From Pseudomonadota bacterium (GTDB lineage Bacteria; Pseudomonadota; Gammaproteobacteria; Steroidobacterales; Steroidobacteraceae): a DNA stretch of 8,973 nucleotides. Of the stretch, positions 1 through 5,040 are shown piece by piece. Made by a program: the position numbers and the translations under genes. Positions within the stretch are counted from its first letter, which is position 1. Every line of letters starts with the position of its first letter. A model generated the notes under the pieces. That model worked only from the letters and a program-made list of their open reading frames with translations, was not told the origin of the DNA and searched no databases. The DNA lies in NCBI GenBank assembly GCA_028067895.1, contig JAPTUI010000682.1, positions 1 through 8,973 of the forward strand. The letters are read 5' to 3'.

Positions 1-1359
1 GTTGATCTTCGAGAGCTGCACGCGAGCTTGTCGATAGCGATCAATCAAATCATTGCGCGGCGCTCCGGGCTTGGCGGACGCCTGCAGATGCCTATCGATT
101 TGATCCTCCAGCGCATCAGCCACCGCGCGCTGAGCATGCCCGAGCGCCTGTTGCATCGGGTTGTACCGCGCGCCAATGTTCGCGCCCGCGTCCCGCCGCA
201 ACTGCCGCGCCTTGGCAACCGCATCCCCGGCGTCGAAACTCTGCAAGCCGCCATAGCCTTCCTTGAGCCGCGCAATGTCGGCCGGGGTGTCGAAGCTGAA
301 TGATCCGCCCCCTGGGTTCGCGATCCCGGCGATCTGCTGGCGAAAGACATCATCCACCGGCACGTTGCCGAGACGCGCCACCTCCGAATAGACCGCATTG
401 GGCGCAGCCTTGGCGTCCTTGAGCGCGGCGCGGGTGAGCGGCCCCTCGACACCAATATCCTCGCCCGCGAGTCGCCCGACCGTGGCGGCATTCGCCCGCG
501 AGAGTGCCCGCTCGAGCTTCGCGGTCCCGGTGAGGCTTTCGATCCCGCGCCCGATCGCGCCGCCAGGTGCCTGCGCTTGCGTCGGTGTCAGCTTGATGCC
601 GGCCTCGCGCGCCGCCGCCACTTCCGGTGCGACCGCCGGCTCTACATCGGTCGGTGTATCGCGCAGCGCCGGCAATTCGCCGCCGGCAAGCATCGGCAAT
701 CCCTGGATTCCCGCATTCGCGAGCGCGCCGGCGAGCGGCCAGCCCGTCACGTCAGCCACCTTTCCGCCAGTCCAATTGGCGCCTGCGCCGAGCGCGGTGA
801 ATGGGAGGGACACGAAGTGCTTAACTGCCTGACCGCCGCTCGTGTGTGGTTGGTAGGTGAGAGCATGCTCTACGCGCTGCACAGTCTGCGCGGCATCGGC
901 GGCGTTTCGGGTCCAGGCCAAATCTCCGAGTCCCGCGAGGCCGCCCGCGACTTGCCCTGCCGTACCGGTCGCGATGCTCGCCGCGGCGTCGGGCAGCCCC
1001 AACAGCGAATGCCACGTCCAAGGTTTGTTGACTGCCTTCCCGAACAAGAAATTGCCCACGCGCTGCATGTCAGTCATCGGCGGCGCGGCAGCCGGTGCCG
1101 GCGTGGGCTTCGGCAGCAACGCGGCAAATTCAGGCGGCAGCGCCTGCGGTTGAGTCGCGCCACGAGCGGGGACTCCGATCCGTGCGCTGCTGGCAGCGCG
1201 GGCCGCATGGGCGCCGACGCGCGTCTGTGACGCAGCTTGCGCAGGCGGCGGCAGCAACGCGGCAAACTCGGGAGGCAGCCCGTCGACGGTCGCGGGGGGC
1301 GCGGGTCGCGGCAACAGCGCAGCGAACTGTGGCGGCAGTGGGGTGGCGGGTGCGGTCAT
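1..1359 (-). CDS. Large probable phage virion-associated protein (3' end beyond window)
   Basis: Frame reading leftward from ATG at 1359 is open for 453 codons to the window edge, so the C-terminus is missing. The ATG overlaps the stop of the upstream small-terminase-like gene as ATGA, which fixes the start. Residues 1-92 are Pro/Ala-rich and carry three copies of LPP(Q/E)FAALLPxP (residues 8-19, 28-39, 74-85). Residues about 95-250 are Gly/Ala-rich and partly hydrophobic, without a clear signal peptide. From about residue 254 comes a more polar, helical part starting GIKLTPTQAQAPGGAIGRGI and continuing with RALSRANAATVGRLAGEDIG. That LTPTQ..GG..GR.IE style segment resembles large internal or ejection proteins of temperate podovirus-like phages; this is recalled resemblance, not a search result. 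The coding frame is certain; the virion role is inference from resemblance and from its place beside a terminase-like gene. It could also be another large phage particle protein. Confidence 0.8.
   Translation of the reverse strand, partial: MTAPATPLPPQFAALLPRPAPPATVDGLPPEFAALLPPPAQAASQTRVGAHAARAASSARIGVPARGATQPQALPPEFAALLPKPTPAPAAAPPMTDMQRVGNFLFGKAVNKPWTWHSLLGLPDAAASIATGTAGQVAGGLAGLGDLAWTRNAADAAQTVQRVEHALTYQPHTSGGQAVKHFVSLPFTALGAGANWTGGKVADVTGWPLAGALANAGIQGLPMLAGGELPALRDTPTDVEPAVAPEVAAAREAGIKLTPTQAQAPGGAIGRGIESLTGTAKLERALSRANAATVGRLAGEDIGVEGPLTRAALKDAKAAPNAVYSEVARLGNVPVDDVFRQQIAGIANPGGGSFSFDTPADIARLKEGYGGLQSFDAGDAVAKARQLRRDAGANIGARYNPMQQALGHAQRAVADALEDQIDRHLQASAKPGAPRNDLIDRYRQARVQLSKIN
1105..1338 (-). 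repeat. Three copies of a 12-residue LPPxFAALLPxP coding repeat
   Basis: Copies lie at 1303-1338, 1243-1278 and 1105-1140, all in the frame of the large leftward protein. The two copies furthest from the start codon are also close at DNA level, sharing the plus-strand core ggcagcaacgcggcaaa. This suggests recent duplication rather than convergence of codons. The spacers are unequal, 8 residues then 34 residues, and are Pro/Ala/Arg-rich. Confidence 0.85.
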
Positions 1360-1673
1360 GGTGTTGCCTCGGGAGGGTTGTCACCCTGTCGAACGATTCG
1401 GATCACAAGCTCGCCCGAGCCATCGGCGCCCCGCAGCTCGGAACGGCTCAGCTTCGGAACGATGAACTCCGCGAGCCGTCCCACGACAGCGAGCGCCGCG
1501 GCCGGGTCTTTCTCGGCGGTTGCCTCGAGCCACTCCTGGAACTTGCCGGCGTTATCCCTGACCAAGCGCTCAAACGCCGCCCGCACCGCCGTGGTGGCGT
1601 TGTTCGGCCGCCCCGCTGGCCTGCCTGGCCCGGGGGTCCCCTTGCCGATACCTGCGGTTTTTCTATCGGCCAT
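1356..1673 (-). CDS. Small-terminase-like phage DNA-binding protein
   Basis: 105-residue protein. The N-terminus is basic and Gly/Pro-rich (GKGTPGPGRPAGRPNN), followed by helices (ATTAVRAAFERLVRDNAGKF, then WLEATAEKDPAAALAVVGRL) and EFIVPKLSRSEL near residue 75. This layout, with a GRPxGxxN entry, a helix, a 'DPxAAL' helix and then '(I)PKL.R.E', is that of phage proteins usually labelled terminase small subunit or left hypothetical. A small terminase would recognise phage DNA and load the large terminase motor. The start is the ATG at 1673, which shares one base with the upstream stop (TGATG). No clear Shine-Dalgarno is present, so translational coupling is likely. Its stop overlaps the next start as ATGA. 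The expected large terminase gene does not follow. It could instead be a general phage DNA-binding protein. Confidence 0.65.
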   Translation of the reverse strand: MADRKTAGIGKGTPGPGRPAGRPNNATTAVRAAFERLVRDNAGKFQEWLEATAEKDPAAALAVVGRLAEFIVPKLSRSELRGADGSGELVIRIVRQGDNPPEATP

Positions 1674-1858
1674 CAGTTCGCCCGCGCGGCGGCCTCGGGC
1701 TGCGGCTCCCGGGCCTCGATCTGCGCGCCGGCCTGCTGTGCGATCGCCTCGATCAAACCCGAAACCTCCGCATATGGCCGCGTTGCCAGCGAGGCGACAA
1801 CCGCAACCCACTCGGAGCGGCTCAGGGTGACGGTCAGCGGCTGATCGTCGGCGCTCAT
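1673..1858 (-). CDS. Small hypothetical phage protein, 61 aa
   Basis: Not recognised. The protein begins MSADDQPLTVTLSRSEWVAV and ends in a Gln/Ala/Glu-rich stretch (IEAREPQPEAAARAN). It looks like a short beta strand followed by one amphipathic helix (SEWVAVVASLATRPYAEVSG). The ATG at 1858 is preceded by AGGAG seven bases away, which favours it over longer in-frame starts up to 1915. It is the first gene of the leftward operon whose next member is the small-terminase-like gene, sharing one base with it (TGATG). Its promoter should lie in 1859-1936. The coding call is supported by the ribosome site and coupling; no function is proposed. Confidence 0.6.
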   Translation of the reverse strand: MSADDQPLTVTLSRSEWVAVVASLATRPYAEVSGLIEAIAQQAGAQIEAREPQPEAAARAN

Positions 1859-1936
1859 ATGGACTCCTGAAGATCGGCTCCCCTCGCGATAGACTGCGCG
1901 GCGTGCATTCCGCAACTTTCACGAGAGGAGCCGAAT
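1859..1936. promoter_or_regulatory. Divergent control region with inverted repeat
   Basis: This 78-base gap lies between back-to-back genes, the leftward one starting at 1858 and the rightward one at 1937. It contains an interrupted inverted repeat, tcggctcccctcg (1874-1886) and cgagaggagccga (1922-1934), with 12 of 13 positions complementary. The right arm contains the Shine-Dalgarno of the rightward gene. A weak leftward promoter candidate on the minus strand is TTGCGG, 16 bases, TCTATC. The arms could be an operator pair or an mRNA hairpin that hides the ribosome site. The promoter assignment is tentative. Confidence 0.4.
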
Positions 1937-2110
1937 ATGGTTGACGAAGCGCAAGCTAGGCAACTGAAGCAGCAGCAACGCGAAAAGGAGCCGTCCCTCG
2001 AACTCAGACGCATTGCGGCACTTGAGGAGATCGCCGACACACTGGACGACATCCGGGGAGTACTCAGAGAGATTGTCAACGCGGTGCGCCTAAGGAAGTC
2101 GAGTTCGTAA
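1937..2110 (+). CDS. Small charged helical protein on the plus strand, 57 aa
   Basis: The only rightward gene I can support. ATG at 1937 follows GAGAGGAG with six bases between, a strong ribosome site, and the frame runs 57 codons to TAA at 2108-2110. The product is almost all helix-forming and charged: MVDEAQARQLKQQQREKEPS, then LELRRIAALEEIADTLDDIR, then GVLREIVNAVRLRKSSS. The second half has heptad-like Leu/Ile spacing, suggesting a coiled-coil or dimerising helix. It is not recognised. Its 3' end overlaps by 35 bases the end of the convergent leftward gene at 2076-2300. Small divergent genes at such junctions are often regulators or inhibitors, but nothing here proves that. The main doubt is its size. 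Confidence 0.55.
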   Translation: MVDEAQARQLKQQQREKEPSLELRRIAALEEIADTLDDIRGVLREIVNAVRLRKSSS

Positions 2111-2300
2111 TGACCCGGGGGCCTCTCAGGAGGCGCCCTAGATACTGCTGGGCCTCGAGAGGATTCGAGAAGAACCGCTCGAGGCCCCAGTACTCTGAGC
2201 CATCGTCTCTGGTATGCACGTAGCACTCCACGGCGTAACGTCGGCGCTCGATCGTTTCCCACGGGCGTTCGACAACGCGATATCGAATCGGCACGCTCAT
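2076..2300 (-). CDS. Small hypothetical protein, 74 aa
   Basis: Not recognised. The sequence starts MSVPIRYRVVERPWETIERR and alternates basic and aromatic residues (RYAVECYVHTRDDGSEYWGL), which looks like a beta-rich fold followed by a helix (NPLEAQQYLGRLLRGP). The pattern 'aspect of a strand, acidic-Gly turn, strand, helix' suggests a small alpha/beta domain. The ATG at 2300 overlaps the stop of the upstream excisionase-type HTH gene as ATGA. It appears to be the last gene of the long leftward early operon, since a convergent plus-strand gene overlaps its 3' end. A perfect 10-bp inverted repeat (2150-2159 and 2178-2187) lies inside it. Confidence 0.6.
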   Translation of the reverse strand: MSVPIRYRVVERPWETIERRRYAVECYVHTRDDGSEYWGLERFFSNPLEAQQYLGRLLRGPRVITNSTSLGAPR

Positions 2301-2503
2301 GCTGCTGCCTCCGCTGGCCGCACCAGCCGTTCCAGTTCCCGGGCCGGCACGAGGCGCCGCTTGCCGAGCTTCACGGTCGAGAGCTTCTCATCGCGCATGA
2401 GGGTGTACAGAGTGCGGCGGGACAGGCCGAGCGATCGCGCTGCTTCGTCGAGGCTGTACGCCGTGCGCGGGACTGGTTGATTGTGTGTTTCCATGTGCAG
2501 CAT
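2297..2503 (-). CDS. Excisionase/MerR-type helix-turn-helix DNA-binding protein
   Basis: The core AYSLDEAARSLGLSRRTLYT followed by LMRDEKLSTVKLGKRRLVPA and then RELERLV is a textbook HTH_17 ('excisionase family') winged-helix unit: helix, turn, recognition helix SRRTLYTLM, then the wing KLGKRRLVP. Such proteins bind DNA as architectural factors, as phage excisionases do, or as repressors. The start is uncertain. I use ATG at 2503; ATG at 2494 is equally possible, and a TTG at 2530 would overlap the upstream stop as TTGA like other junctions here. None has a strong Shine-Dalgarno. Its stop overlaps the next start as ATGA. It may serve as the element's excisionase, but it lies about 6 kb from the integrase, so a regulatory role is equally open. 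Confidence 0.8.
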   Translation of the reverse strand: MLHMETHNQPVPRTAYSLDEAARSLGLSRRTLYTLMRDEKLSTVKLGKRRLVPARELERLVRPAEAAA

Positions 2504-2526
2504 CGTGCGAGCGTTAGGGTGCCGAC

Positions 2527-2901
2527 TCAATCGCCTTGATCGCCACGCGGTGTATGTCCGTGGCCTCGCAGGTCCGTAAGATGGCGCAGCACCGTCCGCT
2601 CAGACGGCAGCGGCTCGAACCCCTCGCGCTCGAGCGTCCGCAGGACTTGCTTGGCGGTGAGCGTACCGGGGTCTGGCTCACGCGCGAGGGCCGCAGCGAT
2701 CGCCTCCTGTAGGCGCTCAGCGGCGGCATGGCGCTCACCGTTCACACGCTGCAAGGTTGCGGGGCCGGCCTCGAGCTGCGCCCGCAGGTGGGCGAGCTCG
2801 GCCTCGAGTTCGTGGATGCGCCGCAGCAGCTCGGGTGCCGCGGGCTGCGCATGCGCCAGCGCGAACCGCTGCGCCTCGATCAATTGCAAGCGCCTGCTCA
2901 C
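2527..2901 (-). CDS. Coiled-coil protein with C-terminal HTH-like domain, 124 aa
   Basis: Starts at GTG 2901, overlapping the upstream stop as GTGA. Residues about 22-75 form a long charged helix with leucine heptads (LLRRIHELEAELAHLRAQLE, then AERLQEAIAAALARE), a probable dimerising coiled coil. The last third (LTAKQVLRTLEREGFEPLPS, then ERTVLRHLTDLRG) looks like a winged-helix or HTH unit in which SERTVLRHLTDL would be the recognition helix. Together these suggest a dimeric DNA-binding protein, perhaps a phage regulator. It is not recognised as a named family. It sits in a row of four small putative DNA- or protein-binding genes downstream of the SSB genes. Longer in-frame extensions upstream to 3201 are low-quality Arg/Ser-rich read-through of other genes and were discarded. 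Confidence 0.6.
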   Translation of the reverse strand: MSRRLQLIEAQRFALAHAQPAAPELLRRIHELEAELAHLRAQLEAGPATLQRVNGERHAAAERLQEAIAAALAREPDPGTLTAKQVLRTLEREGFEPLPSERTVLRHLTDLRGHGHTPRGDQGD

Positions 2902-3095
2902 GGCTTGCGCTCGCCGAGAATCGCGTGGATCGTGGCCTCGGGCAGCCGCAGCCGTTGGGCCAGATCCTCGACCGTGGCGCCAGCGGCGTGCTGGCTGCGG
3001 ATCGCGCGAACGAGCGCCTCGGCCCACGGGCGCGGTCGCGGGCCCGCGGCATTCGGTGATGCGCTCCACGGCTCGCGCCAGGGATGCGTGCTCAT
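2898..3095 (-). CDS. Small HTH protein, 65 aa
   Basis: The N-terminal 25 residues are Pro/Arg-rich and probably disordered (MSTHPWREPWSASPNAAGPR). The rest is a compact helix-turn-helix: WAEALVRAIRSQHAAGATVE, then DLAQRLRLPEATIHAILGER. The spacing 'VEDLAQRLRLPEATIHAIL' fits a homeodomain-like/resolvase-type HTH with LPEATIHAIL as recognition helix. The ATG at 3095 overlaps the upstream stop as ATGA, and its own stop overlaps the next GTG start as GTGA, so it is in a coupled operon. The role is unknown; a small phage regulator or accessory DNA-binding protein is plausible. Confidence 0.6.
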   Translation of the reverse strand: MSTHPWREPWSASPNAAGPRPRPWAEALVRAIRSQHAAGATVEDLAQRLRLPEATIHAILGERKP

Positions 3096-3469
3096 GCTGC
3101 CCCCTTCGGTGCGCTCGGGAACTGCACGACTGCGCCGCGAGTCCGCTGGTGGTGCATCGGCGCGGGGTAGCTTGCCGCCGACTCTGCCTCGAGCGACTCA
3201 ATGCACAAGTCGATTATCGGCAGCTTCTCGGTGCCGCCTGCCGGGACGGCGGCTCGCGCGACGAGCTTCCCGGAAGTGACAACGGCCGCACCGGCGCGGA
3301 GCTGCATGAGCCGCTCGCGCATCGCCGGCTCGGAGGTCCATAGTTTCAGTACCTGGATCTTGCCGTCCGGCTCGCGAGATCGCGCGATGGCCAGTGCGTA
3401 CATCTGGCCGCCGCGCACGCGCAGGCGAGGATCGGCGAACAGGCGACAATGACAAATGGCGTGGATCAC
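3092..3469 (-). CDS. SSB-like OB-fold protein lacking the acidic tail, 125 aa
   Basis: The GTG start at 3469 is preceded by GGAGG seven bases upstream, immediately after the ssb stop, so it is preferred over the longer in-frame start near 3502. The protein parallels the neighbouring SSB along its length: both begin MI(H/D)A(I/L), then a strand ending before a Gly-rich turn, a central AIARSREPDGKIQVLKLW segment matching ATANVRTPTKDGTAIFVSVI, a LMQLRAGAAVVTSGKLVARA segment matching LLALEDGDAVALAGELTPKI, and a closing PIIDLCIESLEA strand. This suggests a tandem-duplicated OB fold. Unlike a true SSB it ends VVQFPSAPKGAA with no acidic DDxIPF tip, so it should not recruit the usual SSB partners. 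It may be a divergent single-strand-binding protein or annealing accessory. Homology is by eye. Confidence 0.65.
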   Translation of the reverse strand: MIHAICHCRLFADPRLRVRGGQMYALAIARSREPDGKIQVLKLWTSEPAMRERLMQLRAGAAVVTSGKLVARAAVPAGGTEKLPIIDLCIESLEAESAASYPAPMHHQRTRGAVVQFPSAPKGAA

Positions 3470-3482
3470 AGCGAGTCCTCCA

Positions 3483-3893
3483 TCAGAAGGGTATCGGGTC
3501 ATCAAACTCCGCCGGAGCGGTCTCGGTCGCCGCGGGCGTTGGCGTTGGGTGCTCTAGCGCTTTCGCCTCCGCCACGGCCTTGCGTTTGCGCGCGACGTGA
3601 TACTCGGTGAGCACACGGTGTGCGAGCAGGTCGATCGATGGTCGAGGCTCGCCGCCGTCCCGCGGTGTGTAAATCTTCGGTGTCAACTCACCGGCCAGCG
3701 CCACGGCGTCCCCGTCCTCGAGCGCCAGGAGCGCGGTGACGGCCGACTCGGCGAAGGCGATCACCGACACGAATATTGCGGTGCCGTCCTTCGTCGGGGT
3801 GCGCACGTTCGCCGTGGCGAAGCGCCTGCCGTTGGAGGCGGTGCGGGCCTGCGGCACCTTGTAGAGCGTGCCTTGGATCAGTGCATCAATCAT
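3483..3893 (-). CDS. ssb: Single-stranded DNA-binding protein
   Basis: 136-residue SSB. It coats single-stranded DNA during replication and recombination and recruits repair and replication proteins through its C-terminal tip. Residues 1-97 look like the OB fold (MIDALIQGTLYKVPQARTAS, ATANVRTPTKDGTAIFVSVI, GDAVALAGELTPKIYTPRDG, then PSIDLLAHRVL). A basic helix and a Pro/Thr-rich linker follow, and the protein ends FDDPIPF, which matches the conserved acidic SSB tip DDDIPF. The ATG at 3893 has GGAGGT eight bases upstream. The gene is short for an SSB (about 165-180 residues in many bacteria) but normal for phage versions. Upstream is the broken ruvC-like gene and downstream an SSB-like paralogue, forming a replication-recombination cassette. 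The call rests mainly on the tail and the fold pattern. Confidence 0.85.
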   Translation of the reverse strand: MIDALIQGTLYKVPQARTASNGRRFATANVRTPTKDGTAIFVSVIAFAESAVTALLALEDGDAVALAGELTPKIYTPRDGGEPRPSIDLLAHRVLTEYHVARKRKAVAEAKALEHPTPTPAATETAPAEFDDPIPF

Positions 3894-3939
3894 GGTGTGT
3901 TACCTCCGGTTGGGTGAAAAGCAGCCGCAGGGTGCTCAT
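3886..3939 (-). CDS. Possible 17-codon coupling peptide upstream of ssb
   Basis: ATG at 3939 overlaps the TGA of the ruvC-like C-terminal frame as ATGA. The frame runs MSTLRLLFTQPEVTHHD and stops at 3886, a few bases inside ssb. It contains the ssb ribosome site. It may only carry ribosomes from ruvC into ssb, or be chance. No function is proposed. Confidence 0.25.
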   Translation of the reverse strand: MSTLRLLFTQPEVTHHD

Positions 3940-4173
3940 GCGGCCTCCGCGCGACGAGTGAGCGCATAGTGAGCGAGCAGCAGGGCCTCGGCACGGCCGG
4001 CCGCGTATCGCCTCAAGCAACATCGACTGCAACGCAGCGCCGTCGATCCACGCGAGCGATCGGTCACGGATCACCGGCAGGTCTGCAACGAGCTCGGGCA
4101 TGCCGTCTGCGTCGAGCAGTCCGACCGCGCCGGATAGCCCAGGGTCAATGCCGAGGGTCAGCATGGCGCTCAC
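3936..4173 (-). pseudogene. RuvC-type Holliday junction resolvase with internal deletion and frameshift
   Basis: The N-terminal part reads MSAMLTLGIDPGLSGAVGLL and continues to WIDGAALQSMLLEAI near 4009. GIDPG (Asp10) is the first catalytic acid of the RuvC family. From about 4007 to the stop at 3936 a different frame reads AAGRAEALLLAHYALTRRAEAA; the GRAEALLLA part matches the family's C-terminal helix with its last catalytic acid. Intact phage resolvases have roughly 90-100 residues between these parts, including the second catalytic Glu. Here they abut and are out of frame, so the gene is about half length and should be inactive. The GTG at 4173 follows GGAGGG and overlaps the upstream stop as GTGA; ATG at 4164 is the alternative. 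Without the frameshift the N-terminal frame runs on to a stop at 3886. An assembly or sequencing deletion cannot be excluded from one sequence. Confidence 0.75.
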
Positions 4174-4280
4174 CGCGCGACCCTCCGCGCGTGGCGCTCG
4201 AGCCGTAGCGCCCGCACCGACCGCAGGAGCCACCAGGTGCTTACGCCTACCAGAACAATCCCAAGTGCACGCTCGATCAT
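4170..4280 (-). CDS. Small single-span membrane peptide, 36 aa
   Basis: Fits exactly between two genes with coupled junctions on both sides: ATG at 4280 overlaps the upstream stop as ATGA, and its TGA overlaps the ruvC GTG as GTGA. The sequence is MIERALGIVLVGVSTWWLLR then SVRALRLERHARRVAR. Residues 5-19 are a hydrophobic segment ending in Trp-Trp, followed by a strongly basic tail (eight Arg plus a His), so an N-out/C-in single membrane span is expected by the positive-inside rule. It is not recognised. Being short it would be missed by usual length cut-offs, but the double overlap strongly argues that it is translated. Confidence 0.6.
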   Translation of the reverse strand: MIERALGIVLVGVSTWWLLRSVRALRLERHARRVAR

Positions 4281-4696
4281 GGAAGCCTCGCTTCGGCGGC
4301 CAGCCGCCAGAATTCAGAGAACAAGGTGATACCGGGCCAGCGCTCGGGCGGCACGCGGAGCTCGCCTGCGCAGATGCGCCCGGTCGAGTCGCGCAGCGCC
4401 AGGACTACCGAGACGGGGCCGCTCGCCGGGCCGCCCGGGGTCGCGCCTTGCACGTCGAAGCTGTACCGCGTCTCGGGGTGCGCCTTCAGGTCGGCCGCCA
4501 CCGCGTGGCGTCTCCGCGCCAAGGCGACCACCGCAGCGTCATCCGGCCGGTAGGTCCGGCACTCGAACAGCGGCGCGCTCCATGCCTCGACCGCGTGCCT
4601 CGAGCACCATCCGTCCAGGGTGTCGCCGGGGCGTGGCTCGAAGTGCGCGCAGGCCGAGCAGCGGGCTATGCCGGGAGGCGGGAGCTGGCCGGTCAT
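4277..4696 (-). CDS. Four-cysteine (zinc-binding-like) accessory protein, 139 aa
   Basis: Starts at ATG 4696, overlapping the stop of the TubC_N protein as ATGA. The N-terminal half has CSAC (Cys13, Cys16), then GWCSRH (Cys31, His34) and FECRTY (Cys46). This Cys-x2-Cys...Cys...Cys pattern over about 35 residues suggests one structural zinc site of treble-clef or ribbon type. The C-terminal half is a basic helix (AVVALARRRHAVAADLKAHP) followed by strands (PVSVVLALRDSTGRICAGEL) and WPGITLFSEFWRLAAEA. No named family is recognised. I associate this kind of Cys-rich protein with TubC_N proteins next to prim-pol genes in proteobacterial elements, from memory only. Its position between the prim-pol/TubC_N pair and the resolvase points to DNA replication. 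Confidence 0.65.
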   Translation of the reverse strand: MTGQLPPPGIARCSACAHFEPRPGDTLDGWCSRHAVEAWSAPLFECRTYRPDDAAVVALARRRHAVAADLKAHPETRYSFDVQGATPGGPASGPVSVVLALRDSTGRICAGELRVPPERWPGITLFSEFWRLAAEARLP

Positions 4697-5040
4697 GAGG
4701 CACCTCCCGGCAGGAAGTGCGCCGCCGCCGCCGGGTACCGTGCCAGCAGCTCGGCCCATGCCCGCCGGTCGGCCTCGGCGCGGGGCAGCTCGCCGTCGGC
4801 TTCCATGATCGCGGCCCGCTCGAGCACGTACTCGCCCCAGGCCGCCAATTCCTCCGGGGTCGGCCGGGCGCGCTCCCGCAGTGCGGCCACAAGGTCTGCC
4901 TTGTGCTGGCGAGCCAGCTCCAGCAGGTCCGGGGTGAGCCGGGAAGGTGGACTCAGGCGCAGTCGGTCGGGGTATTCCGGGTCGAGGCGCACGCGCACGC
5001 CGGCGGCATGCAGGCGACCGAGGATCGTGGCGCCGCTCAC
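4693..5040 (-). CDS. TubC N-terminal docking-domain protein, 115 aa
   Basis: Starts at GTG 5040, overlapping the prim-pol stop as GTGA. Residues 1-58 match the TubC_N docking-domain layout: helix ATILGRLHAAGVRVRL, a short beta pair DRLRLSPPSRL, then helices TPDLLELARQHKADLVAALR. In polyketide/non-ribosomal synthetases this domain joins megasynthase subunits. Here it stands alone, so it is probably a protein-interaction module linking replication proteins. The C-terminal part (EELAAWGEYVLERAAIMEAD, then AEADRRAWAELLARYPAA) is helical with Trp and Tyr residues. Its partner could be the prim-pol just upstream or the Cys protein just downstream; the sequence does not decide. The domain call is by pattern, the role by context. 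Confidence 0.8.
   Translation of the reverse strand: MSGATILGRLHAAGVRVRLDPEYPDRLRLSPPSRLTPDLLELARQHKADLVAALRERARPTPEELAAWGEYVLERAAIMEADGELPRAEADRRAWAELLARYPAAAAHFLPGGAS

Noticed and set aside
1095..1844. Long plus-strand frames of up to 249 codons over the virion-like and terminase-like genes.
   Set aside because: Arg/Ala/Ser-rich composition, no ribosome sites or recognisable motifs, and antisense to genes with coherent coupling; typical high-GC shadows.
1855..2262. A 135-codon minus-strand frame opposite the plus-strand gene.
   Set aside because: Ser/Arg/Cys-rich, no ribosome site, and it is in the shadow of the plus-strand gene that has a strong one.
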